A DNA stretch of 64,000 nt. It comes from Artocarpus heterophyllus. Its lineage: Eukaryota > Streptophyta > Magnoliopsida > Rosales > Moraceae. A program made the position numbers and the translations under genes. The stretch is taken from the NCBI GenBank assembly GCA_025403435.1, contig CM046348.1:10906606-10970605 (forward strand). The letters are read 5' to 3'. The notes below the pieces were generated by a model. The model worked only from the letters and a program-made list of their open reading frames with translations. It made no database searches and was not told where the DNA came from. The first letter of the stretch is position 1; each line of letters starts with the position of its first letter. This document shows positions 37,225-48,733 of the stretch, piece after piece.

Positions 37225-37919
37225 CATCGATTAAAAAGATACATTAGTGCATCAATAGCGCTAAGATATGGTACTTCTAGACTAAGAATTTCTTCATTCT
37301 CATCTCGAGGACGAAAAAAACCTTTTTTCACATAAAGGGATCATACAACTATCAAAGAACTCATTGGATGAGATTTATCCATATTAAAATGCTCTAATAC
37401 CTTTTCAATATACGTTGACTGATGAAGAAATATCCCTCCTGATAAATGCTCAATCTGTAAGCTAAGACAAAATTTTGTTTTTCCTAAATTCTTCATTTCA
37501 AATTCATTTTTCAAATATACTATCGTATCTGTAAGCTCTTCATGAGTCCCAATGATATTTAAATCATCAACATAAACTATAATAATAGCAAATCCAAACC
37601 TTGAATTTTTAATAAAAACATATGGGCAAAATAGATTGTTAATATATCTTTCCTTCAAAAGGTGTTCACTGAGATAATTATACTACATGCGTCCAAATTG
37701 CTTTAATACATACAAAGATTTATGTAATTTAATCAAAGACATTTCTCGGGTTTTTGAATTACATGCTTCAAGCATTTTTAGCCCTTTAGGGACTTTCATG
37801 TAAATGTCACTATCGAGTGATCCATACAGATAAACTATTACAAGATCCATTAGATGCATGTGAAATTCTTCTGAAATTGTTAGGCTAATAAAAAATGTAA
37901 ACGTACTTGCATCCACCAC
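37225..37919 (-). pseudogene. Copia reverse transcriptase remnant
   Basis: Two open pieces remain. The first, 37,919-37,683, has the upstream RT part (YLYGSLDSDIYMKVPKGL, LIKLHKSLYVLKQ). The second, 37,658-37,341, carries the catalytic IIIVYVDDLNIIGT motif and MKNLGKTKFCLSLQIE. A stop and frame change separate them, and further decay lies downstream to 37,225. An intact element would use it to copy its RNA; this one is dead. Confidence 0.85.
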
Positions 37920-38899
37920 TGGAGAATATGTCCCCTCATAATTAATATAAGGTCTATGAGAGAAGCCTCGTGCTATAAGTCATACTTTGTATCTGACAAT
38001 TTTATTTTTCTCGTTACGTTTTCACACAAATACCCATTGTAGCCTACAAGTTTTACACCTTCAAGTGTTTAAACAACAGGCCCAAAAACTTGACTTTTGT
38101 CAAGTAAACTTAATTCTACATGGATTGCATCTTTCCATTTTGGCCAATAATTCCTACATCGACATTCTTCAAAAGACTTCTGTTCAAGATCCTCGTTTTC
38201 TTATGAAATATCAAGAGTTACTGCATATACAAATATGTTGCTGATAACAATTTTATTTCGGTTTCATCTCTTTCCTAAAGTGACATAACTTATTAAGATC
38301 TCTTCGTTAGCATCATTTTCAAGTACCTGAACCTCTTCTGGGGTTCTTTCTTCAGCTACGTCAATTATTTTGTACTGGGCTCTTAGGAACATTAATAACA
38401 TTGGAAATACTAAACTTGCTTATTATTTAACTCCTTTTTTCTATCATAGATTTTATCCTTGGAACCGATAGGTCTACCACGTTTCTGGCGTACCTTAGAC
38501 TCATTTACTATCATATTAGTTTTTTTTTTTGGTAGGAACATCAATTCGAATAAGAACATTTTTAGCTGGTATACGTGATTTTGTCACTTTTTTAACATCA
38601 GCAAATACATCTGGTAACTGACTTGCAATCTTTTGCAAATGGATATTTTTTTGAACTTTTAATTCACATTAATTTGTATGAGAATCGAAATGAGACAACG
38701 ATGATGCATTCCATGAAATTTTTTATTTTTTCAGCTGTTGTTTATCTCCCCCTAATACTGGAAAAACTGTCTCATCAAATTAATAGTCGGCAAACCATGC
38801 CATAAAAAATCATTCGTTAAGGGTTCAAGAAATTTAATTATTCACGAGGATTCAAATCTAACATAAATTCCCAGTCTCCTTTGAGGACCCATCTCAGTG

Positions 38900-39450
38900 C
38901 GTTATGGTGGAACAATTAGGACATATACTGCACAACTAAAAATTCTTACATGGAAAATATTTGGCTCTTTACTAGAAACAAGCTGTAATGATGAGTATTT
39001 ATGATATGCAATTGGCCTTATGCAAATAAGTGTTGCAACATTTAATATGGCATGTCCCTAAGTAAAGCTAGGCAATTTTGTTCTCATAAGTAAGGGCTTA
39101 ACAATTAAATTTAGCCTTTTAATAAAAGATTATGCTAATCCATTTTGCATGTGCACGCGAGCAATAAGATACTCAACAGTAATCCCAAATGACATGCAGC
39201 AATCATTAAAGGCTCGAGATATAAATTCTCATGCATTATCTAGACGAATTTTCTTGATTGTATAATTTGAGAATTGTGTTTGTAATCAGATTATTTAAGC
39301 AAGGAGTCTTACAAATGCAATATTGCGAGTAGATTATAAACAAACATATGGGCAACGTATTGATACATATATTAGTACCATGAAATACTAAAATGGTCCA
39401 CATGATGGAATAATAGGCCCACATATATCGCCTTGAATTCGTTTTAAAGT
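38900..39450 (-). pseudogene. Copia integrase core remnant
   Basis: On the minus strand, patches resemble copia integrase: IQGDICGP, YFMVLI, a strand-transfer region IKKIRLDNA with EFISRAFND, and VHMQNGLA. Several in-frame stops interrupt them. Order and orientation match the RT remnant downstream. Confidence 0.65.
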
Positions 39451-40007
39451 AGAAGATTCAATTATAACTTTTATTGGGGATGGCCTTATAACTAGTTTTC
39501 CTTGAAAATAACAAATGAAAAATCTTTGGACAACTTAAAGGATGTCCATTTGAATTTTCTATAATCCTACGTATTATTATCAAACTTGGATGACCTAAAT
39601 AGCCGTCCTAAGCAATAAAGTTCCTTGAATCAGTAGATTCTTGTTTCATTACTACAAAGGAGTCAATTGGATTTATAAATATATAATACAATCCGCAAGA
39701 ATATGCTGTTAGCTTTTCCAATATTTGTTTCTTTCCTAAGACATTAAGTGTAATATAAAGATATTCAATGTCTTTCTCATTTGTTGTCTTAATATGATAA
39801 CCATTACAACGTATATTTTTAAAATTTAGTACATTTCTTTTTGATATATTAGAATACATAGCGTCATTAATTATAAACTTTGTGTCACCAGGTAATAATA
39901 TATTAGCTTTTCTGAAGCCTTCAATAAGGTTTGCGACACTAAATAAGCTTCAGCCAATATGAGATTGTAAAATATTTTTTATCTTTGAGAATATTATGTG
40001 TTGTTTA

Positions 40008-40765
40008 TGTTGCAGATGTGGAGCCAAATCAAGTCGACAACCCAACAAAAGGAAGAAAAAGGGAGAAAAACGCGTCCTCAAAGGCACAGAGCAAGCGCCG
40101 CGGCTCTGGCAGAAGAGCGCCGCGGCGCTGGGATGAGGGCGCCTAGGCGCCATGAGGAGAGCGCCTAGGCGCCAGGTGGATTGCGCCTAGGCGCTATGTG
40201 GCAAGCGCCTAGGCTCAAAGAGGATGGCGCCTAGGCGCCAGGTGAATTGCGCCTAGGCGCCGCAGGGGAGCGCCGCGGCGCTGACGCGCTGTGTTCCGCG
40301 ATGTTTTTGAGTCAGAGTCGAATTCAAAGGTCCCAAAAACGGGAAACCACTAGGGTTTCCCATTAGTTGCTATTTTTCTCCTCCTTTGATTATAAATAGA
40401 CACAAGGTGGCTAGGGTTGGGTGTGTGAAAGGTGTGTGAAAATTAAGAGTGGCATAATTTTGTGAGAGGCAAAATTCTTGAGAGCTCCATCCTTGAGAGA
40501 GAAAAAATTCCCATTGGGTGTTAGATAGAAGAGAGTTTTGGTAAGCACAATTTGTGAGTGTGTGAGTGTGTGAGAAACTGCTCTTGTAATCTGTAATCTC
40601 CTTCATCATAGTGGAATCTGCAAGCGGCAGAAACAGGACGTAGTCTCAAATTTGGACGAACCTGTATAAAATTTGGTGTCCCTTTTTCTTCTTTTCTTCT
40701 ATTTATTTTCTGCAATTGTTCGTTCTTGCGATCCTTGGAATTAGGAGTCGTCTAATTCCCCAACA
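40008..40765 (+). repeat. 5' LTR of the younger copia element
   Basis: U3 carries a GC-rich array of nine 22-bp units (40,095-40,281). A TATA-like GATTATAAATAGACAC lies at 40,387-40,402 and is the likely promoter. GTGTGTGAAAG and TGTGAGTGTG repeats follow in R/U5. It differs from the 3' LTR by scattered substitutions and small indels, including one near 40,482-40,497. Confidence 0.92.
40095..40281. repeat. 22-bp tandem array with palindromic core GCGCCTAGGCGC
   Basis: Cores begin at 40,095, 40,117, 40,139, 40,161, 40,183, 40,205, 40,227, 40,249 and about 40,270, a 22-bp period. The middle ones are the perfect 12-bp palindrome GCGCCTAGGCGC (40,205 is partial); the outer ones are GCGCCGCGGCGC or close variants. 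Spacers are about 10 bp (for example CATGAGGAGA, CAGGTGGATT). The same array, with CpG losses, sits in the 3' LTR at 43,580-43,766. Confidence 0.95.
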
Positions 40766-40767
40766 AC

Positions 40768-40779
40768 TGGTATCAGAGC
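40768..40779 (+). other. Primer-binding site of the younger copia element
   Basis: TGGTATCAGAGC lies two bases after the 5' LTR end. It is the common plant PBS complementary to the 3' end of initiator tRNA-Met. Confidence 0.9.
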
Positions 40780-40799
40780 AGAGGTTTTGATCAAGAACG

Positions 40800-43434
40800 A
40801 TGACTGGAGAAGAAGGTATGGCAGCCAGCATCACCAAATTCGATGGTTCAGATTTTTCCTATTGGAGGATGCAAGTAAAGGACTACCTATACAGCAGAAA
40901 ACTGCACTTGCCCTTGGGTAATAAGCCCGAAGGCATGAAGGATGAGGAGTGGAGTCTCCTTGATAGACAGGTACTCGGTGTGATCCGTTTGACTTTGTCA
41001 AAGAACGTTGCCCACAACGTTGCGAAGGAGACCACTACAGCAGGGATGATGAAGGCTCTGTCAAAGATGTATGAGAAGCCCTCAGCCAATAACAAGGTAC
41101 ATCTCATGAAGAAGCTCTTTAATTTAAAGATGTCTGAAGGTGCCTCGGTGGTAGAGCACCTGAACAGTTTCAACACCGTCCTAAACCAATTGGTCTCGGT
41201 AGAGATTAAATTCGATGATGAGATCAATGCTCTAATCCTCTTGGCCTCATTACCAAACAGTTGGGAACCCATGAGGGTGGCCATTGCAAATTCGCTTGGG
41301 AATACCAAACTAAAGTTTGTTGATGTCAGAAACTCTATTCTGGCGGAAGAAGTTCGCAGGAAGGACTCAGGTGAAGCCTCTTCGTCGAACTCGGCCCTTA
41401 ATGTTGATAATAGGGGCAGGAAACTTGATAGGCAATCCAACAAGGATAATGGCAGGAGAGGCAAGTCGAGGAATGGGAGAAGCAAGTCAAGGAACGGTAG
41501 GACAATGGAGTGTTGGAACTGTGGAAAGATGGGCCACTTGAAAAAGAACTGCAGGGCTCCAAGGAAGAACGAAGACAAGACCAATGACGCAGCTAACGCC
41601 GCCACTGAAGAGCAACATGATGCCTTAATCTTGTCTGTCGACAGTTCTTTTGATTCATGGGTGATAGACTCAGGAGCATCATTCTACACCACTGCACACC
41701 GTCATGTCCTAGAGAATTATGTTGCCGAAAATCATGGTAAGGTTTATCTCGCTGATGGAGAACCTTTAGATATTGTTGGCATTGGAGATGTTAGTTTAAA
41801 AATGCCTAATGGGTCGGTGTGGAAGATTCATAAGGTGAGACATGTTCCTAAATTAATGCGCAACTTGATTTCGGTGGGGCAACTGGATGATAATGGACAT
41901 AAAGTGACCTTCAATTGTGGAGGTTGGAAAGTCACGAAAGGAGCAATGGTTGTTGCTCGGGGACGCAAGGCTGGAACTCTCTACATGAACTCTAGTTGCA
42001 GAGATACCCTAGCAGTTGCTGATTCTGCTGCCAATACCGAGCTATGGCATTATAGGCTCGGTCACATGAGTGAGAAGGGTATGAAGGTGCTTCACTGCAA
42101 AGGAAAACTGCCGGGTTTGAAAACTGTTGATCACAGTTTGTGTGAAGCTTGCATCTTTGGTAAAACAGAAGAGAGTGAGTTTCTCAAAGATGGGTAGAGA
42201 GCCTAAGTCCAGGAGATTGGAGCTAGTTCACACAGATGTGTGGGGGCCTGCGCCGGTGACTTCCCTTGGTGGCGCTAACTACTATGTGACATTCATAGAT
42301 GACTCAAGCAGGAAGGCATGGGTTTACTTTCTGAAAAACAAATCTGATGTCTATGATGCTTTCAAGAGATGGAAAGCCATGGTGGAGAACGAGACAGATT
42401 TGAAGGTGAAGTGCTTGCAGTCCGACAATGGGGGAGAGTACTCAGATGAAGAGTTCAGGCGGTACTGTGCTGAGAATGGGATAAAGATGAGGAAGACCAT
42501 TCCAGGGAAACCACAACAGAATGGGGTAGCTGAGAGGATGAACAGGACTTTAAACGAGCGTGCTAGAAGCATGAGGTTGCATGCAGGGCTGCCAAAGATG
42601 TTTTGGGCTGAGGCAATTAATACAGCCGCTCATCGGATTAACAGAAGTCCATCCACACCGCTGAAGTTCAAGCTACCGGAAGAAGTATGGAGCCATAAAC
42701 AGGTTAATCTCTCTTACTTGAGAGTGTTTGGGTGTGTTTCCTATGCACACATTGATTCTGCTGCTAGAAGTAAACTGGATGCCAAGTCAAAGAAGTGTTT
42801 TCTGGTTGGCTATGGCGGACTTGAGTTTGGTTATCGTCTCTGGGATGACCAAAGCCGGAAGATTATCAGGAGCAAGGATGTGATCTTCAACGAAGGTGTT
42901 CTGTACAAGGACAGAGACAGCACGGACTCCAAGGGTTCAGGTTCTGAAGATAAGAAGCCTGAGGTGATTCCATTGAAGGATCTGCCTGAAGTGGAGGTGC
43001 AAAATCTAGAGGTTGAAGACCAGGAAAACATAGCTCCAGAAGAAAACCAGAGGACTCCTGCCACACCAGTCAGGAGGTCTAGCAGGACCATTAGACCGCC
43101 GCAGAGATACTCCCCTACTCTGCATTACATCTTGTTGACCGACAAAGGTAAGCCAGAGAGCTTTGATGAAGCCGTGGAGGCTGGAGATTCGGTCAAGTGG
43201 GAGTTAGCCATGAGGGACGAGTTGGATCGGACATGGCAACTGGCAAAGTTACCACAGGGTAAAAAGTCCTTGCACAACAAGAGGGTATACCGGGCAAAAG
43301 ATAAAAGTGCTGACAGCAAGCGGTATAAGGCAAGGTGGGTGGTAAAAGGATCCAGAGATATGCTCACCAAGATGGATTCGATCGAGAAACTGAAGTTATG
43401 CGCAACTTCAGTTGGACTTCTCCAAGAGGCGTGA
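40800..43434 (+). pseudogene. Copia gag-pol, frameshifted and missing the RT core
   Basis: Reading frame 1 (40,800-42,197) encodes gag with a CCHC knuckle CWNCGKMGHLKKNC near residue 238, protease with WVIDSGAS near residue 287, and the GAG-pre-integrase motif LWHYRLGHMSEKGM near 415. Near 42,166-42,175 the coding frame changes inside an A-run (one base too many), so frame 1 ends at 42,195-42,197 and integrase continues in the other frame (open to 43,434), with HTDVWGP, FIDDSS, QSDNGGEY and QNGVAERMNRT. After the first RT residues (KRYKARWVVKG, about 43,320-43,350) the frame joins directly to the RNase H end motif (DMLTK...KLKLCATSVGLL). The catalytic RT and RNase H are therefore absent; any movement would need enzymes supplied in trans. 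Confidence 0.9.
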
Positions 43435-43479
43435 GAAGTCGTTGCCGCTGCAGTGGGAGACATGGTGATTGATTAGTCT

Positions 43480-43492
43480 CCAAGTGGGAGAT
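43480..43492 (+). other. Polypurine tract of the younger copia element
   Basis: The purine-rich CCAAGTGGGAGAT directly precedes the 3' LTR, the usual position for priming plus-strand synthesis. Confidence 0.8.
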
Positions 43493-44227
43493 TGTTGCAG
43501 ATGTGGAGCCAAATCAAGTCGACAACCCAGCAAAAGGAAGAAAAAGGGAGAAAAACGTGTCCTCAAAGGCAGAGAGCAAGCGTCGCGGCTCTGGCAGAAG
43601 AGCGCCACGGCGCTGGGATGAGGGCGCCTAGGCGCCATGAGGAGAGTGCCTAGGCGCCCGGTGGATTGTGCCTAGGCGCTAGGTGGCAAGCGCCTAGGCG
43701 CCAAGGGCTTTACGCCTAGGCTCAAAGAGGATGGCGCCTAGGCGCCGCAGGGGAGCGCCGCGGCGCTGGCGCACTGTGTTCCGCGATGTTTTTGAGTCAA
43801 AGTCGAATTCAAAGGTCCCAAAAACGGGAAACCACTAGGGTTTCCCATTAGTTGCTATTTTTCTCCTCCTTTGATTATAAATAGACACAAGGTGGCTAGG
43901 GTTGGGTGTGTGAAAGGTGTGTGAAAATTAAGAGTGACATAATTTTGTGAGAGGCAAAATTCTTGAGAGAGAAAAAATTCCCATTGGGTGTTAGATAGAA
44001 GAGAGTTTTGGTAAGCACAATTTGTGAGTGTGTGAGAAACTGCTCTTGTAATCTGTAATCTCCTTCATCATAGTGGAATCTGCAAGCGGCAGAAACAGGA
44101 CGTAGTCTCAAATTTGGACGAACCTGTATAAAATTTGGTGTCCCTTTTTCTTTTTTTCTCCTATTTATTTTCTGCAATTGTTCGTTCTTGCGATCCTTGG
44201 AATTAGGAGTCGTCTAATTCCCCAACA
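43493..44227 (+). repeat. 3' LTR of the younger copia element
   Basis: Same termini and order of features as the 5' LTR, with nine 22-bp units and the TATA-like box. Compared with the 5' LTR several CpGs have become TpG or CpA (GTGCCTAGGCGC, GCGTCGCGG, GCGCCACGG), as expected from methylated cytosine decay after insertion. Confidence 0.92.
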
Positions 44228-45545
44228 GTTTCACTGTCCACTAGACAAAAGGCTTTACCATTAACTTTAATACTGATGGAATGATTATTGAAATCCATGT
44301 CTTTTCATGAAAATAAAATAAAAGGATAAGAAAATAATATAATAAACACAACCTTTTTTCTTTATAAGAAAACACATCGAGATTACAAAATACAATAAAA
44401 AACAAACCAAAAATTACAAAAGTACATTAAATAAAAAGCACACTAAAACACGTTAAAAAAATTATGAATCATATTGGAAATAAAAACAAACTAAAAATAA
44501 CACACTAAGGATAGATTGGTGCGAGAACATCTTTTTCAAGCCATATTAATGTTTTCCTCTCTAATCAAATTCTCAAAATTCCCATCATGATTCTCAAAAA
44601 AGCCTACAACGTCCAAGTGTGTAAAATTTACAGGATTATGGTATTCAGCAAAGTTTGTTTCAACAAGGTTTGTCTCTACAACTTTTCCTTTCTCTTTCAA
44701 GGAAGGCTGATAAAGTTCAACAAAGTGTTCAAAGATGCAATGTGTGCATCTCCAATATCCTTCCATGCCATATTTATGGCAAGTGTCTTCATTATTCTTG
44801 GGGGCTTTATTTTGAAAACTCTTTTCTTATTGTTTCTCCTCATTCTTCACCCTTTTTTGATGATGAAATGCAACTTTCTTGAAATTCAATGAGTTTTGGT
44901 TATAATAACCTCAACCACGACCACGATCGTGACCGCGACCATGTCCACGACCATGACCACCATGCCAACCATGCCCAGGATCTTTAGCATATGCTACATT
45001 CATTTCTTGAGGGAACGATGTCGACCTAGTTGGGCGAGATTGATGATTTTTTATCAGTAGTTAATTATTTTTTTAAGCAACAAGAAGACATGATATTAAT
45101 TCATAATATTTCTTGAAGCCTTGCTGCAAAAGCACATTAGAGGCATGAAAAGTAAAGTATGTTTTTTCTAACATGTCTTCATCAATAACACTTTCTCCGC
45201 ATTATTTTAATTGAGAAGTAATTTTAAACATTGCAGGTATATCCAATTATAGCAAGCTTTAGGAATTATTACAGTCTTTTGATGGTCATACTTTTCCTTT
45301 AAATAATTCCAAAGGACATATGGATATTTTACCGTCAAATATTTAGTTTTCAATCCTCCATGGAGATGATAACGAAAGATTATCATTGCCTTTTTGTGAT
45401 CCTATAAAGATGCATCATTTTTTTCTTTTATTGTATTTCCAAGATTCATAGCATCAAGGTGGACCTTAGCATCAAGAGTCCATGCCAAATAATATTTGCC
45501 AGAAATATGAAAGGCAATGAATACAAGCTTAGTAAGGTTTGACAT
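44228..45545 (-). pseudogene. Copia gag and protease-start remnant
   Basis: It starts ATGTCAAACCTTACTAAG at 45,545 on the minus strand, with the family pattern of a gag N-terminus (SNLTKL...SGKYYLAWTLDAK...LDAMNLG), broken by TAG and frameshifts. A Gly/His/Arg-rich segment encoded around 44,915-44,975 and a CCHC-like CHKYGMEGYWRCTHC follow, then an 84-codon open piece ending near 44,536. The protease start (VNGKAFCLVDSET) abuts the nested insertion. Confidence 0.75.
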
Positions 45546-45734
45546 TTTGCAAACTATTTTCTGATAAATAATAAAGTCAGTAATATATATTAACGTTGCA
45601 TAACAATAATGGCAATATATTTAATAATATAACAAAATGCAACAGCATGAAACAATTGTGATTACCAATAACGTAAAAGCATAGCATAAACATATTCAAC
45701 ATTTAACAATATATTTTGTAACTCTCAACAAATT

Positions 45735-45803
45735 GAAATATATACAAAATATAGATAGCAATAATAAAGAAATATATACAAAATATAGATAGCAATAATA
45801 AAG
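45735..45803. repeat. Tandem duplication of 34 bp
   Basis: GAAATATATACAAAATATAG recurs at 45,735 and 45,769, two nearly identical AT-rich units in the leader region of the old copia element. Confidence 0.85.
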
Positions 45804-46640
45804 AGAGAAAGTTATATAATAAAGTTCATTCATTATACATATAATAAAACAATTTTTAGACAATTTATTATTAATAAAAAATGGCATACTCTACCATTCA
45901 TAGAGAAAAAGGAGTTTATAAGATAATGGTAATCCTATTTATTATTTATTATGGTAATAAAGAATTAAAACATAATATACAAATTAATAACCATATATAT
46001 AACTATCTTAATAAAAAGGTTTTTTTTTTTATTCGGTATAGAATTATATGATCCATCATGCTATAGACTCATAGGCCATAAGCTAATGAGGACAAGAACA
46101 TGTATACATCCAATGAGAATAAATTATTAATATCAATATATATGTGTAAGTGTAAAAATGGAAAAAGGAATTAGGATATATGTAAATGCTAACTAAAGCA
46201 ACAAGCAATAAGAACCAATTACGTCAATAAGAAATAGGACAAATATACTCTACTCAAATTTTACCTTGACGAGAAACAGTTAAAACTTGTGTTGATAACG
46301 TATTATAAAATAAACCAAAATATAGTTTAAGAGAGTAAGAAAGAAAACACAAAAGGAAATGAGAAAAAATATTTTTCTATTCTTTCATTCATGAGGGATG
46401 AAAATACAAGTTTAGCACGACCTCTATTTATAGGCCAAGAATCATAACTAAAAGTAATAGCAATAGAAATAACTTACATAGATTACATGTATAATTAAGA
46501 GAGACATAATGCAAATACTAAGAGCGATTCAATAGTGAGATAATAAGGTCTGAATGTGAATTGTAAATTTGCAATAAAACCTTTACATGTAATTCATAGA
46601 ATACCAAAGATGGCATCTCTACACACTTGATTCACAATAA

Positions 46641-48733
46641 TTTACAGAATTTTTTCTACTAATTCTTGGTTAATAAATTTGTGGGAAAATTTGCTGTTTG
46701 ATAGAACATCAATTTTGTTTTATTTTACTTCTCTCATATTTGTTTGGGCATGTAAAACAAGGTTAGCAGACACCTTGACTATGCTTAAATTGTCACACCA
46801 AACAACTAGTGTTGTAGTTCTTGCAACTTTAAGCTCCCCCAAAAGAGAAGTGATCCAAGTTATTGCTGCACCCTGCAGCTACACCTGCAAGGCTCCTATA
46901 CTTGGGTTTAGTTGGCAATCTCGAAATGGTGTGTTGTTTCTTGGAGCACCAGGACAATTATGTCCCAAATAGACACAATAACATATATGATTGAACTCCT
47001 AGTATCTAGATCCGGCTCTCAACATCTTACAATATCAAGATGTGGAGATTTTTTGAAATGAAAGAGGAAAAAAATACCAAAGAAGATATCTTAAAATCCA
47101 TTTGACAACCTTCTAGCGAGACTCGAGGATTTTGCATAAATTGGCAGAATATGTGAAGGAGAGAAGAGAGGATGAGAAAGGGAGGGGAAGGGAGAAAACT
47201 TTTCAACAATTTATGAACAATTCATATGCAATGTGTGTTTTAATTCCTTCCAAGGGCTAACATCAGTTATCATTTTGGAGCTATTTTTTAAGAAGCTCGA
47301 ATTGAAGAGGTCGATTGCTAATATTTTCGGTTTAAGCACCATTTTGTCAATAAGCCTACATTTTTTCTTTTTTTCTTTTTTTAAAACTGAATAAGCTTAT
47401 GTTTAAATTATGCAAGTCATTAACCTTTTGCCTCCCTTGTCTTTTTCATCTTTCCAAATTAATTTAGCCTTAAAAGGCTGTGTCATTTTTTGAAAAGTAA
47501 TGACATGTCGTTATCTATAATTGACTCGTAAAAATAAACGACAAACATCATTCTTACATATCATTCCATTATAAGTGCGACCAACTTTATAAATAGTAAG
47601 CACTAAACACATTGTTTCAACCTTTAACATGAACCACATGACAAATTTGAAAAAGTAAATTTTTGAAATGACAATAAAATTTAATTCATACATTGTATGA
47701 ATTAAATTTTAATTCATGTGATTTAATTCAATGGCTCCCCAAAACTGTATGTGTCTTTGTCATTATTTATTTAATTTTCTTATTACACAATACTTAACTA
47801 AATTTTAGATGATAAACCTTTTTTTTTTATCCTTACCGTCTTCTTCAACTCAATGTTGAAAAGACAACAATGTTTTGTGTTAAAAAGACAACAATGTTTT
47901 GTGTTAAAAAGACAACAATGTTTTGTTAGTACAATATTATTTTATGTAAGCATCATGCACATGTCCTGTGTGGCAAAGTATTATGTTCTATGGCTATCAC
48001 ATGCACACTCTCACCATTCGTTAACACTCAATTTATTGGGTTAATATTAAATCAAACAAATAAATTGAGATTAAATTTAAAATGTTCTAAAAGGCAAAAA
48101 CTAACTTAAAACAAAGTATGTTATTCGAGGAGCATTTATGAAAATAATCCTTAAAATTATTTCTTATTTTTTGGATTGTGATAGTGATTCATTTTATAGA
48201 GTCTGATTTATTGACTGTCTTTCAAGTTATTCATTTTATAAAGAGTTTGAAATATTATTATCAAATTGAATCTAGTTTTTTTATTATTATTATAATTATT
48301 TTCTTTTTCAGGAGGAGAATAGATTTTATTTTCTACTATTTAGCTACTTATGCTTTTAATAAAAATGATCAATTTATTTAGTTGAGGTAAACCTTCCTAT
48401 TGAAATTGTTTTTGTATCATATATTTTTTTAATTTATAATAATAACAGCTTCTATTAAAAAAAGTAAAATTGAAAGTAAATTCGGAAAGAAGTAAAACAA
48501 ATAAAAACAAAAACAAAAACAACTTTTGCAAAATAATAATAATCCAAATACATTTTCTTTTCTTTTTTTTTTCTTTTTTTTGAAACGAATATACATTTCT
48601 ATTATGCAGGTTACATTAGAGTCAAAGAAGACCGAGAAGCATTGAGATCGGAGGACAAGAGAGCAAGGCGGATCAGAAGAAGATGAGTTTGACAAGAGAG
48701 GAAGAAGAAGCTTCTGCGTTTTGATTCGTCGCC
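46641..48733. other. Intergenic AT-rich stretch, upstream region of the CYB561 gene at right
   Basis: No gene seen. A 24-bp unit (GTTAAAAAGACAACAATGTTTTGT) is repeated three times at 47,855-47,926. A TTATTATTAT run lies at 48,282-48,300. The last 150 bases before 48,734 are purine-rich and probably the 5' UTR of the next gene. Confidence 0.4.

Larger units (their letters stand above)
37225..40007 (-). mobile_element. Old Ty1/copia element, 3' (pol) half, minus strand
   Basis: Minus-strand sequence carries, from high to low coordinates, the rest of the protease and GAG-pre-integrase region (39,600-40,007), integrase (38,900-39,450, with QGDICGP-, IRLDNA- and QNGLA-type patches) and reverse transcriptase (37,225-37,919), all with stops and frameshifts. 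The 3' end of pol (RNase H) and the 3' LTR are missing; recognisable sequence stops near 37,225 after VPYLSAIDALMYL. It continues at 44,228-46,640 on the other side of a nested insertion. Confidence 0.8.
40008..44227 (+). mobile_element. Younger Ty1/copia LTR retrotransposon, internally deleted
   Basis: 5' LTR 40,008-40,765 (758 bp) and 3' LTR 43,493-44,227 (735 bp) both start TGTTGCAGATGTGG and end CCCCAACA. The flanks GTTTA (40,003-40,007) and GTTTC (44,228-44,232) fit a 5-bp target duplication with one mismatch. PBS TGGTATCAGAGC (initiator Met type) at 40,768-40,779; polypurine tract CAAGTGGGAGAT just before the 3' LTR. The interior encodes gag, protease and integrase, then jumps from the start of RT to the end of RNase H, so it is only 2.7 kb instead of the usual 4 kb or more. 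It lies inside the protease region of the older minus-strand copia element. Confidence 0.93.
44228..46640 (-). mobile_element. Old Ty1/copia element, 5' (LTR, gag) half, minus strand
   Basis: This is the continuation of the element at 37,225-40,007. From the right on the minus strand: a probable 5' LTR (about 46,640-46,303) with a TATA-like CTATAAATAGAGGTC (46,420-46,434), a primer-binding-like CGTTATCAACACAAG at 46,286-46,300, then gag and the start of protease. The interior edge at 44,228 reads LVDSET, the protease active-site region, exactly where the younger element inserted. The outer LTR edge is approximate because no second LTR survives. Confidence 0.75.

Noticed and set aside
40883..41605. 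240-codon minus-strand ORF
   Set aside because: It is the antisense shadow of the copia gag/protease frame; Ser/Leu/Phe-rich composition and no independent motif.
42166..42197. Programmed frameshift in the young copia element
   Set aside because: Most plant copia elements have one continuous gag-pol frame, and the element is already deleted in RT; a simple 1-base insertion in an A-run is the easier explanation.
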